Below are positions 1-7,951 of a stretch of 12,690 bases of DNA, piece by piece; positions within the stretch are counted from its first letter, which is position 1, and each line of letters opens with the position of its first letter. The notes beneath the pieces were generated by a model. The model searched no databases. It was not told the DNA's origin and worked only from the letters and a program-made list of their open reading frames with translations. This stretch comes from Candidatus Roizmanbacteria bacterium CG_4_10_14_0_8_um_filter_33_9 (GTDB taxonomy: Bacteria > Patescibacteriota > Microgenomatia > UBA1406 > GWC2-37-13). The stretch lies in contig PFLI01000057.1 in NCBI GenBank assembly GCA_002785065.1, forward strand, positions 1 to 12,690, in the 5' to 3' direction. Position numbers and translations under genes: made by a program.

Positions 1-668
1 TTATATCCCTCATAAGCAAAAAAACGGCTCATAAATTCTGAAATTGAGAGACGGATCGTCTCATGTAACGATAGATCATTTTTTTTATCAGAATTGGAAC
101 TTGCTTCAGATTTTGCATAACGTAATGCTTTTTGCATATATTCATCAATTGACTCATAGTTGTAGTGAACAATGGCATTTTCTTCTTTTGATTCTAGAGT
201 TAATCCTTTTCCGGTTGTTTTTGGTTGTTTATGTATTTCTGTTGGCCATACAATACTATCTTTTTTAAAAAATCTAATTTGGTAATCCGGCCACCAACGG
301 GAGTGTTCTATCCATTTCCCGAAAATGATATTTTTTCGAGGAATTCTAACATAATCATATGTTCCCATACTTGATTTGAGCACTTCAACGAGTTGCTTAC
401 TAAGAACTTCGTCAGGATCTAAAAAAAGCGCATATTCGTTTTTTGATTGTTGTTTTATTTTTTCACGAATAATTTCCACATAAGGAACAGATTCCTTTAT
501 TTCAATAATTTTAATTTTATGTATTTCTAATAACTGTTTTTTGAGATTGGGATCAATGCCGATATTAGCAATAATGATCTCAGATGAAAATGAATCAATG
601 GAATCTAAAGTCTCAAATAAATGAGGAGGATTGTCTTTAACAACGATAATGGTGGATACAGTATTCAT
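1..668 (-). CDS. GT2 family glycosyltransferase, C-terminus cut by window edge
   Basis: Soluble GT-A-fold glycosyltransferase of the WaaE/beta-1,4-glucosyltransferase-like branch of family 2, expected to move a sugar from a nucleotide donor on the cytoplasmic face. The first 222 codons are present; the reading frame is still open at base 1. Seen: an N-terminal beta strand STIIVVKD (residues 5-12), the metal-binding acidic motif LDPDE (83-87), then the family's RKN..FGKWIEH..WWPDYQ.RFFKK block (111-136), HYNY (168-171) and the conserved EFMSRFF.YEGY region (211-222) that normally leads into a short C-terminal tail with membrane-associating residues. The usual second motif (D-D/N-G-S-x-D) is replaced by ANIGID (34-39), a divergent version. 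The start at 668 is 5 bases after the flippase stop codon, and no Shine-Dalgarno is visible, so translation is probably coupled. Family call is firm; sugar and acceptor cannot be read from sequence. Confidence 0.85.
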   Translation of the reverse strand, partial: MNTVSTIIVVKDNPPHLFETLDSIDSFSSEIIIANIGIDPNLKKQLLEIHKIKIIEIKESVPYVEIIREKIKQQSKNEYALFLDPDEVLSKQLVEVLKSSMGTYDYVRIPRKNIIFGKWIEHSRWWPDYQIRFFKKDSIVWPTEIHKQPKTTGKGLTLESKEENAIVHYNYESIDEYMQKALRYAKSEASSNSDKKNDLSLHETIRLSISEFMSRFFAYEGY

Positions 669-673
669 AGTTA

Positions 674-2119
674 TTATTTTTTAATTAATGTTTTAAGTTC
701 AGTAATAAGATTTATATTAAAAATATTCTTCATAGAAAAAAAATAAATAGTTGATCCAAATATAAATGAAAGTATTATTGCAAGATATGGATTTTGAACA
801 AACAGAAGTATAATGCTTACGCTAATCCCCATAATTATGGTTGATAGTATAGGTTTATAAACAGATCCGATAAGATCAAATTTTACTATCTGCTTTGCCT
901 TAAGCATAACGAATATTGAGGAAACAGACATTATTACTATAGTAATAGGAAAACCATAGATTCCAAATAACTTAGTTAATAATGGAGTTAAAATCCATGT
1001 ACTAATAGTCCAAATAGTCATAAAAATAAAGGGTATTTTTGCGTAACCTAATGCATTAAACAAATTGATAAATGGAGAAGAATATGAAGAAAAAAAAGCT
1101 GAAATGCAAAATAAATAGAAAAGGGGAATAGCCGGAGCCCATTTTCCGTATTTTGGAATAATAAAAACTACCTTATCCATAATAAGAGCCATTCCAAGAA
1201 TTATTGGTGTAAGAAGCGATGTTTGATATTGAATAATTTTTTCGACCAAATGTGCAACTTTTTCTTTGTTATTTTGTATACGCGCAAACACCGGAAAAAG
1301 TACCCGGCTAATGTTGTCCATAATAATTCGAATTGGAGCTTCTGCCCATTTTTTTGCCCAGCCAATATATCCTAAAGCTTCAAATCCAAGTATTTTTCCT
1401 AAGAATAAAATAATGAGATCATCTTTAAAGAGAGCGAGAAATGAACTTGCTTGAAAAGGAAGGCCAAAAGAAAGAAGTTTTTTTAAACTTTTTGAAGAGA
1501 TTCCGATTTTAGGAATCCAGAATGAGATTGAATAAATGACAACAAGTCCAACAAATGCTCTTAATAAAACCGCAATAGCGAAACTTAAAAGCCCAAATTT
1601 TAAAAAAGCAAAAAGTATTACCGTTAGGTAAAAGATAGTATTTTCAATCATTTGTACGAAAACTATTTTTTGAAATTGAATTTTACGTTCTAAGAATATT
1701 GAGGGAATAGTTTTGAGTGAAGAGATAAAAAAAGCGATAAGAAGTGCCCAATATAATGTTATTCCTTCAGTTGGAAGTTTATAAAACGTTTTTATAAAGT
1801 TTGTTAATATGAACCCTATTCCAATTATTGAAATAATAAGAATTTGTTGAATGGTGAATGTAGTTTTTATATCATCTTTTGTCACCTCTTTTTTTTGTAC
1901 AAGTGAAGCAGCAAGTCCAATATCAGAAAAATAATTTAATACCGAGATAATGGAAAGAGTTGTAATATATATCCCAAAAATTTTTGGGGATAGAATAATA
2001 GTAACTACCAAGTTTGCAACTAATCCTAGAAAAGCGGAATATCCACTTTGAATAAAGAGGCTTACTGTGCTTACGATTGATTTTTGCTTTATTTGAGAAT
2101 AGGTTTCAGTTTGCGCCAT
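674..2119 (-). CDS. Wzx/WzxC-type oligosaccharide flippase (MOP superfamily)
   Basis: A 481-residue polytopic protein of the polysaccharide-exporter branch of the MOP superfamily, which flips undecaprenyl-linked saccharides across the cytoplasmic membrane. Length and about a dozen or more hydrophobic segments fit the family. Seen: an amphipathic N-terminus, a first hydrophobic stretch from about residue 20, and the typical FSDIGLAASLVQKKEVT segment (64-80) at the end of helix 2, a region well kept in WzxC-like members; a C-terminal lysine-rich end (TLIKK). It sits between a PTPS-related membrane protein and a GT2, the normal setting of a flippase in a glycan cluster. Its start lies 31 bases inside the preceding gene. 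No other methionine occurs near the N-terminus and the first 15 residues look family-like, so I keep this start. No Shine-Dalgarno is visible. The transported glycan is unknown. Confidence 0.88.
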   Translation of the reverse strand: MAQTETYSQIKQKSIVSTVSLFIQSGYSAFLGLVANLVVTIILSPKIFGIYITTLSIISVLNYFSDIGLAASLVQKKEVTKDDIKTTFTIQQILIISIIGIGFILTNFIKTFYKLPTEGITLYWALLIAFFISSLKTIPSIFLERKIQFQKIVFVQMIENTIFYLTVILFAFLKFGLLSFAIAVLLRAFVGLVVIYSISFWIPKIGISSKSLKKLLSFGLPFQASSFLALFKDDLIILFLGKILGFEALGYIGWAKKWAEAPIRIIMDNISRVLFPVFARIQNNKEKVAHLVEKIIQYQTSLLTPIILGMALIMDKVVFIIPKYGKWAPAIPLFYLFCISAFFSSYSSPFINLFNALGYAKIPFIFMTIWTISTWILTPLLTKLFGIYGFPITIVIMSVSSIFVMLKAKQIVKFDLIGSVYKPILSTIIMGISVSIILLFVQNPYLAIILSFIFGSTIYFFSMKNIFNINLITELKTLIKK

Positions 2120-3798
2120 AATGGTTTAGAAAATAGTAACAGACAGAGAAGTATGGAACTAACAATGGTTAATGAGTTGCTTAGTTTTTCAATAGATGTT
2201 TGTTCGTAATAATAAATGAGGTTTGATGATTTTTTTAATAATAAGATGGGTCTTCCTAAACGATCAAATGTAGTCGGAATATAATCAGTATTATTTATTT
2301 TTATTTTCCATAAGGGAATGTAGTGAATATTTAAAGCTAATTTAACTTCTGTGTTTGTTTCGATTTCCTTATAAAACGGATTATTAAATCGTGTCATATA
2401 AGTTGACTTTGTTAATAAAGTAGCGGGTTGTTTCATGTCTACAGGAATTGTCAAATCTTTACCAGAGTTTATTGAACCATCAAAACTTTTCCAATACGAG
2501 TAATCTGCGTGTTTTGTTAGGTATTCAGAAATATTAAATGCAACTGTTCTATAAATATAGTTTTCAGAAAGAAATTTTAACTGAAATTCATTATTGGACA
2601 TAAGCCATGGTTTTGAAAAATATTTTCCCGATATAAAGAGTAAAAAAAATATGAGAGGAAAAAGAATAAGAGATAAACGGTTATTAATTTTGTTTCCCAT
2701 ATAGGCACCAAAATATCCAATTCCAAACATCCCAAAAACAAGGAATCGCCATGGAAACTGGAATAGTGATAGTATTGCTGAAAAAAGATACCAAACAAAA
2801 GACGATTGGTATAAAGTTAAAAAAATCGATATCAGTGTTAATAATAAAACAAATACTGGTATGGAAATAGTTTTTACTTTTTTCTTTATAAAATCAACTA
2901 TAAGAAAAACAATTCCAAACATACTTAAAATAATAGGAAGTTTACCAAGAATAAATGGCATTCCATCATTTTCACATCCTTTCGTCGATCCTCCAAATTC
3001 CCATGTTTTTGCTTGCCAAATCTGATTCAGGCAAAGAAAATGATCCTGATAATTGGTTTTTTTTGCAACTTCCGTTGCATGTGTAAAATTTGACTCAAGA
3101 AGTGCAGGTATAAGAAAGTATGAACTTAAAAATAGAGCAAAAATGAGTACGAAAAAACCCCTTTTTTTATGGGGAAGAAAACAAATATATACGCATAATA
3201 TTAACAAACTGAAAAGTGATAAAACATTATGAGAAGTTAATAAAAATGAGACGATAATTACCGATATTACGAGAAGTATATTTGAATTTTTTTTGGTATT
3301 CTTATAAAGAATAAAAAGAGTTATTGGAAATAGTGCTATAAACCAAACCTCAGAAAGATTTCCCCTGATAAAAATCTCAACAGCAAACCAGGTGGATCCT
3401 GAATATAAAACAGCTCCAAGCAACGATGCGTATTTACTAAAAAAAAGTTTGAGAAATAAAAACATTCCTATAAAAGCAGTAATAATACTTAATAAAAATG
3501 ACAACTTAAGAGTTATAGGTATAGAAAATCCAAAAAAACTAAGAAATGAAGTAATCCAATATGCAAAAGGAGCGTAGTAATTAAAAATTGGAAAACCTAA
3601 ACTAAAAGAAAGATGCGGTGCGATACGGGGAGGAATAATTCCGGACTTTAAATTAAATATAAACTCACTTATACGAGCTGCTTGTGTATCATCATGAAAA
3701 GAAAACAATCGAAGATCAAATGGGCTTAGATTTTTTCCAAGAAAAAAAATAACTCCAATAAGAACAATAATAAAACTAAAAGACAAATATTTCTTCAT
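2089..3798 (-). CDS. PTPS-related / YfhO-like polytopic membrane protein, probable GT-C glycosyltransferase
   Basis: A 569-residue membrane protein matching the '6-pyruvoyl-tetrahydropterin synthase-related' membrane family (PF10131 type), which despite its name is a GT-C-like family near YfhO and not a pterin enzyme. Seen: a signal-anchor-like first helix (about 6-21); an extracytoplasmic loop with HDDTQAAR (35-42), the likely acidic catalytic pair D36/D37; PPR.APHLSFSLGFP (56-70) and YYAPFAYW (74-81); the RGNLSEVWF block around residues 145-155; and many helices to about residue 385. A roughly 150-residue, probably beta-rich outer domain follows, with the NIHYIPLWKIKIN signature known from YfhO-like proteins, then a last helix (about 540-558) and a basic tail. 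It starts at a TAATG junction, sharing one base with the upstream stop, so translational coupling is likely. Function as a sugar transferase is inferred from the fold and the operon. Confidence 0.8.
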   Translation of the reverse strand: MKKYLSFSFIIVLIGVIFFLGKNLSPFDLRLFSFHDDTQAARISEFIFNLKSGIIPPRIAPHLSFSLGFPIFNYYAPFAYWITSFLSFFGFSIPITLKLSFLLSIITAFIGMFLFLKLFFSKYASLLGAVLYSGSTWFAVEIFIRGNLSEVWFIALFPITLFILYKNTKKNSNILLVISVIIVSFLLTSHNVLSLFSLLILCVYICFLPHKKRGFFVLIFALFLSSYFLIPALLESNFTHATEVAKKTNYQDHFLCLNQIWQAKTWEFGGSTKGCENDGMPFILGKLPIILSMFGIVFLIVDFIKKKVKTISIPVFVLLLTLISIFLTLYQSSFVWYLFSAILSLFQFPWRFLVFGMFGIGYFGAYMGNKINNRLSLILFPLIFFLLFISGKYFSKPWLMSNNEFQLKFLSENYIYRTVAFNISEYLTKHADYSYWKSFDGSINSGKDLTIPVDMKQPATLLTKSTYMTRFNNPFYKEIETNTEVKLALNIHYIPLWKIKINNTDYIPTTFDRLGRPILLLKKSSNLIYYYEQTSIEKLSNSLTIVSSILLCLLLFSKPLWRKLKPILK

Positions 3799-5318
3799 TA
3801 TTGAGTGAGCTCAAGTAAATAAATGACCGATGATCTATTCGGTTTATAATAGCTCTTAATGAACTTAACGGGCCAATGCTTAGGATATTCAAGAGAGTGG
3901 GAAGTTACAATATAAACATAATTTTTTTGTAAATCTACTTGGTGTTGAAGTAGTTCCTTATCTCCAAGTGGCCAATAGCCCTTAATAAAAATTTGGTCTT
4001 CTTTTCGTAAAAAAACATCCAAGATGTCTCCTGTCATTCCAAAATCACCTTCGGCTAGAATAATAACTGGTTTTTCTTTCGATTTTTCACGAGCATAAGT
4101 AATTATGTCCTTAATTCCGTATCCAACAGTCACACTTTCGACATATTGGCCTCGGTCTGTTGGTGGAAAAGGAATTTGTGAATAGTCAAATAAGATTGAA
4201 TAGTTAAAAAATAATGTTCCAAGGAGAATGATTAAGAGTGAACCAATCAATAGCATTTGTTTTTTTATAGTTCCTAAATAGTAGGATGCGAAAACGACGA
4301 TTAATGTTCCAAAAAAAATAATATATCGGGGAAAGAGAACACGAGTCAATAAAGATATTCCAATATAAGGAGTAAGGATCCAAGCTATAAGATAAAAAAA
4401 TAATTTTTTATCTTTGATAAACAATTTTCTTAATCCCAAAATTCCAAAGGGAACAATAATCCAACCTAATTCAGAAAAAACATAATAAGGGATTGTTCTT
4501 AGATTATGAAATAATACCGCAAAGGGGTTCTGTCTCCATTCGCCAAATGTCATTACGAACGTTTTATTTTTTTCTTCTACAAAATGAAGAAATGGTGAAA
4601 GTCGCTGAATATTGTAAATAGCAATCGCTAAGAATCCAACAATAGCAAATAAAGTAAAAAAGGATAATAATTTTATTTTTTGTTTTTTAAATTTGATAAA
4701 TGAATCATTGATAAGTATTGGTGCTAAAAGAGAAAGACCCACAAATAATCGGACTGATGATTTAGCTAAAAGTCCCATTCCTGCAACGAGTCCGAAAAGA
4801 AGAGCAACATCTAGCCGGATAGTTTTTACCAATAAAATGGAAAAAAAGAGGATCCAAATAAAAAATGCATTTACTCCAGAATCAACCATAGCCATACGAT
4901 CATAAAAAAGAAAATAAGGAGTAATAATATATATCAATGATCCAATTAAAGCTGTTTTCTTGTTAAAAATATAAAAAAGTAATGAGAAAAAACCAGTTAA
5001 GCCAAAAAATCCGGTAGCAACAGAAAATAGACGACCTGCAAGAAGAGCATTATCGGGAAAAAGCTTGAGAAAGGGGATTGTTCCCCATGTTTGGAGGGGT
5101 TGTTTGCCATCGGTAAGGGAGACAAACCTCCAAGAAGCATCATGCCAAGCAACTTTAGCCCAATGAATATAAATTCCTTCATCATTAAAAATAGGTAATT
5201 GTTCGAGATTGATTAGTCGAATTAAGAAGTAAAAAAAGGCAAGAATCGCAATAAAAATAATGTCTTTTTTTGAAAAATGGTTTTTTATCCATTGAAAAAT
5301 ACTTTGTATATCAAACAT
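3798..5318 (-). CDS. GT39-like (PMT_2) polyprenyl-phosphate-sugar-dependent glycosyltransferase
   Basis: A 506-residue GT-C membrane glycosyltransferase of the PMT_2/ArnT-like group, expected to transfer a sugar from polyprenyl phosphate to an acceptor on the outer side of the membrane. Seen: a cytoplasmic basic N-terminus, helix 1 (about 20-36), then the first outer loop with FNDEGIY (44-50; catalytic-type D46/E47) and GKQPLQTW (71-78), a variant of the family KPPL motif. Next comes RLFSVATGFFG (helix 3 region), MVDSGVNAFF and further helices to about residue 380. A C-terminal soluble domain of about 120 residues contains EGDFGMTGDILDVF. This is the only gene in the block whose start is clearly separated from the preceding gene (24-base gap); a TGGTATAAT element ends 5 bases before its ATG, so it may head its own leaderless transcript. 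Its stop overlaps the next start by one base. Confidence 0.87.
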   Translation of the reverse strand: MFDIQSIFQWIKNHFSKKDIIFIAILAFFYFLIRLINLEQLPIFNDEGIYIHWAKVAWHDASWRFVSLTDGKQPLQTWGTIPFLKLFPDNALLAGRLFSVATGFFGLTGFFSLLFYIFNKKTALIGSLIYIITPYFLFYDRMAMVDSGVNAFFIWILFFSILLVKTIRLDVALLFGLVAGMGLLAKSSVRLFVGLSLLAPILINDSFIKFKKQKIKLLSFFTLFAIVGFLAIAIYNIQRLSPFLHFVEEKNKTFVMTFGEWRQNPFAVLFHNLRTIPYYVFSELGWIIVPFGILGLRKLFIKDKKLFFYLIAWILTPYIGISLLTRVLFPRYIIFFGTLIVVFASYYLGTIKKQMLLIGSLLIILLGTLFFNYSILFDYSQIPFPPTDRGQYVESVTVGYGIKDIITYAREKSKEKPVIILAEGDFGMTGDILDVFLRKEDQIFIKGYWPLGDKELLQHQVDLQKNYVYIVTSHSLEYPKHWPVKFIKSYYKPNRSSVIYLLELTQ

Positions 5319-5323
5319 AGTTT

Positions 5324-5332
5324 ATTATACCA
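5324..5332 (-). promoter_or_regulatory. Candidate extended -10 promoter, leaderless start for gene at 5318
   Basis: Read on the minus strand, the only true gap inside the operon contains TGGTATAAT, a perfect TGnTATAAT extended -10, followed by AAACT and then the ATG at 5318. A transcript would begin at or within about a base of the start codon. No good -35 is found at 17-18 bases, as is common for extended -10 promoters. By a rough composition estimate about one such match per strand is expected by chance in a window this AT-rich, so placement is the main evidence. Confidence 0.42.
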
Positions 5333-5342
5333 TTTATAGCCT

Positions 5343-6803
5343 TTATTTACCCTTGAATAGTATATATGTTTTGTTATTTGTTGATACTATTCTGGCTTTG
5401 CTTATAGGTGGAAAAAGTGAAAGATCGTTTTTTTCTATTATTAAACACGATTTATTGTTTAAATTGATATATTTATCAATTGCCTGTTTTGTATTATAGA
5501 TAAATGTTGTTTTTGCTTGTGAATAATAAGCAATTGATGGGTGATTCCCCCACCAAGTTGTTGTCGATATAACAAGATTCATTGATTTGAGGGTTGCATA
5601 AGAAGTTCTGGTATTATCACCGACCAATACAAAAAGTTTTTCACATTTATTTACTTTAGCATTTGTAGCTATGCGATGATGATCTTCCAGTTGGGAATAC
5701 GAACTGGTCAGAATGCCAGAAAAAGGATTGATATAGTTAAACAGAATGAAGAGTGCGCCGATAAAATACACTGTATTTATTAGTTTATTTTTGAAAAAGG
5801 TTAAAGGGTAAGAAGATAGCAACGCAAACTGGGGAAGTACTGGATAAATGTACCATGCAATTTTTGTCTTCGTCAGGTTGAGGAAAATAAACCAAGGAAT
5901 AAAAAAAAGAGTAAAGAGATACTGTTTCATATTTTTGTTCTTTATATATGTATAGGTCAAAATAATTCCTGAGACAATCCCCGGAATTATAAGCCATTTT
6001 AATTGATCAATGATTATATCGATATAAAAAGTCCGTTGGCCAAAATGTTGTTCAATTGAGGCGGTAACCCGTTTAAAATGACTTTCAATAAAGTGATAAC
6101 GGATAAATTCTTGCCCATAAAACAAATACATGACAATAAACCATACGGAAGCAATAAAACACTGATAAAGAAGCCGTTTAATTAAGTGAATAAATTTTCC
6201 TTGGTTTATTTGTTTCGTCAACAATTGATAAGTATGGAATAATACAAATATCCCGATAGGATAGAAACCTAGGAGAGACTTACTGAGTACAGCAACAAGA
6301 AGAAATAGAGTGCTTATCCAAAACCGATCATGATATAATACGTAACCTAACCATCCCAATAGAAGAAAAACATCGACATTAAGAGCTTGTGTGCGCTGCA
6401 AAAATATAGGGATAAAGGCGGTAATTATGACGGTAAGAAGGGATGGTAATATTTTTTTAATATTATGGAAGGTAAACAAATACAACAGAATAAGAGTAAT
6501 GCAACTTAATAAGAGAGTTATAAGACGGGTAGATATCTCAGGTTTAATAGGAATCAGTTGAGTGAGTCCATAAACAAGAGAGGGAAGAGGAGGTTTATCA
6601 AGCCATGCACGACCTTGCCATAACGGAACAAAAAAAGATTTTTTCTGAATCATTTCTTTACCAACTTGAGCATAAATTGATTCATCCCAATCAAAAAAGG
6701 GCGAAGTATTTTTAATAATTTGATAGGCATTAAAAAGAAAAAAAAATATGAGAAAAAGAATAAGAAATATGTGTTTTGTTAATTTAAAATCATTATTTTT
6801 CAT
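5343..6803 (-). CDS. ArnT/PMT-like GT39 glycosyltransferase
   Basis: A 486-residue GT-C membrane enzyme closest in pattern to ArnT and bacterial PMT_2 proteins, which use polyprenyl-phosphate sugars to glycosylate a lipid or protein on the outer membrane face. Seen: helix 1 (about 10-29); the catalytic-type loop FFDWDESIYAQVGKEM (36-51, D40/E41); WQGRAWLDKPPLPS (62-75), with a textbook DKPPLP; RTQALNVDVFLLLGW, matching the family 'sR.al.d..l' position; and LTKTKIAWYIYPVLPQFALL near residue 315, matching the ArnT 'K...Y.lP..P' motif. A C-terminal soluble tail of about 115 residues follows the last helices. Its ATG overlaps the preceding gene's TGA as ATGA, a classic coupling junction, and no Shine-Dalgarno is present. 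This is the most canonical GT39 member in the block; the sugar and acceptor are unknown. It is not named arnT because the lipid A context is absent. Confidence 0.88.
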   Translation of the reverse strand: MKNNDFKLTKHIFLILFLIFFFLFNAYQIIKNTSPFFDWDESIYAQVGKEMIQKKSFFVPLWQGRAWLDKPPLPSLVYGLTQLIPIKPEISTRLITLLLSCITLILLYLFTFHNIKKILPSLLTVIITAFIPIFLQRTQALNVDVFLLLGWLGYVLYHDRFWISTLFLLVAVLSKSLLGFYPIGIFVLFHTYQLLTKQINQGKFIHLIKRLLYQCFIASVWFIVMYLFYGQEFIRYHFIESHFKRVTASIEQHFGQRTFYIDIIIDQLKWLIIPGIVSGIILTYTYIKNKNMKQYLFTLFFIPWFIFLNLTKTKIAWYIYPVLPQFALLSSYPLTFFKNKLINTVYFIGALFILFNYINPFSGILTSSYSQLEDHHRIATNAKVNKCEKLFVLVGDNTRTSYATLKSMNLVISTTTWWGNHPSIAYYSQAKTTFIYNTKQAIDKYINLNNKSCLIIEKNDLSLFPPISKARIVSTNNKTYILFKGK

Positions 6804-7951
6804 AATTTATTTAAACTTGTTTTTGAATGTAAAAAAACAGTACCTACTATTGTTAAAGGGATAAATAAAAGTAATAAGTAGCGAGGAAAAACTGGAATAA
6901 AGAATAAAAAAAGTGAATATGCTCCTATAAATGAAATAATAGATAGCAGAAGTTGATGTTTTTTGAGGATGTAAACAGAATATATGCCTAGAATATAAAT
7001 AAATGGCCACAATATTGACCAGGAATCATATGATATGAGAGGATATCCATTACTCCAGAATCTCCACTTATTGAAAAAAATAAGAGAAATATACCCTCCC
7101 ATAATTTTTAAAGTTTCAATTTTGGAATCTTGATAAAAAAGCATAATCCATTTTTGAACACCTAAGAATCCTCTTAAAGTTCCATTATGAAAAAAATAAT
7201 TAAAATAGGTAAGGGTAAATACTATCAAAGCAATTGTAATAATAATTACAAAGCTAAATAAATTTTTTTTATTTTTTGATTTATTTAAAGTAAAAAAATA
7301 AATTCCTAGCCATAATAATGCTAGCGAGAAATGTAAAAAAAATGCTTTAATAGAAAAAAAACATCCTAATAATATTCCTATATATATAATCCATGAAACA
7401 TTTTTATTTTTTTGATACTGTATTACACAAATAAAAATTAATAAGATAAACAAGAGTTGAAATATTTCCAGCTGAGGAGTATGAATTAATTGGTCGATAA
7501 ATAATGTATTTATCGATGTAAAAAAAACTCCAATAATTGAATAAAAAACTGACGATGTGACAGTAAATATTATTTTGTAAATAAGTACAAGACAAAATAA
7601 ACCCACTAATATATTTATAGTTTCTTGACTATTGAATAATAGAATTGATAGTCCGATTAAATATTTTCCAAGAGGAGGTGCTTCAGGGTTAATTAATATA
7701 GGATTAGTTCCGTTGATGTACTTATATCCAGCATACGTATAAAGTGTTTCGTCAGAAATTGGTTTTTTACTATTAGGTATAGCCCATTGTGATTCATAAT
7801 ATTTTTTTTCATATTCTTTGAAGTTAAAATGAGTTGCGTTATTTGAATGTGAACGTAATGCAACCGCTATCCATATCAGGCTCATAGTAAGGATAATTAA
7901 TGAAAGTACATATTGTGCTTTATTTTTTTGAATAATTAAACTACTTTTCAT
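6800..7951 (-). CDS. Compact GT39-like / phospholipid carrier-dependent glycosyltransferase
   Basis: A 383-residue, very hydrophobic GT-C-like protein, shorter than its neighbours (467-569 residues). Seen: helix 1 (about 14-33); a long first outer loop with ISDETLYTYAGYKYINGTNP (65-84), where D67/E68 are the likely catalytic acids; and NPEAPPLGKYLIG (88-100), a form of the PMT 'PPL' motif. Repeated hydrophobic segments follow, ending shortly after FFIPVFPRYLLLLFIPL near residue 360, with no sizeable C-terminal soluble domain. That missing tail explains the small size better than truncation does, since both ends look intact. The gene overlaps the upstream gene by 11 bases and the downstream one by 4 (ATGA). 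It is the most AT-rich gene seen: the row 7261-7320 has only 8 G/C in 60 bases. No Shine-Dalgarno is visible. The GT-C assignment is good; specificity is unknown. Confidence 0.8.
   Translation of the reverse strand: MKSSLIIQKNKAQYVLSLIILTMSLIWIAVALRSHSNNATHFNFKEYEKKYYESQWAIPNSKKPISDETLYTYAGYKYINGTNPILINPEAPPLGKYLIGLSILLFNSQETINILVGLFCLVLIYKIIFTVTSSVFYSIIGVFFTSINTLFIDQLIHTPQLEIFQLLFILLIFICVIQYQKNKNVSWIIYIGILLGCFFSIKAFFLHFSLALLWLGIYFFTLNKSKNKKNLFSFVIIITIALIVFTLTYFNYFFHNGTLRGFLGVQKWIMLFYQDSKIETLKIMGGYISLIFFNKWRFWSNGYPLISYDSWSILWPFIYILGIYSVYILKKHQLLLSIISFIGAYSLFLFFIPVFPRYLLLLFIPLTIVGTVFLHSKTSLNKL

Noticed and set aside
44..268. Plus-strand open frame of 74 codons near the window start
   Set aside because: It is antisense to the GT2 gene, whose conserved motifs run through the same bases.
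4032..4040. TGTCATTCC, identical to one end of the repeat at 8571-8640
   Set aside because: It encodes the GMTGD segment of a conserved-looking tail domain, and no matching inverted end or hairpin follows within 150 bases.
5073..5086. GGGGA-TTGT-TCCCC hairpin
   Set aside because: Only 5 pairs, inside coding sequence, no U-tract after it, and no sign of a second copy; not a terminator or repeat element.
6331..6339. TGATATAAT on the plus strand, a perfect extended -10
   Set aside because: It lies in the middle of the 5343-6803 gene, antisense, with no gene downstream on that strand. It shows how often this motif occurs by chance here.
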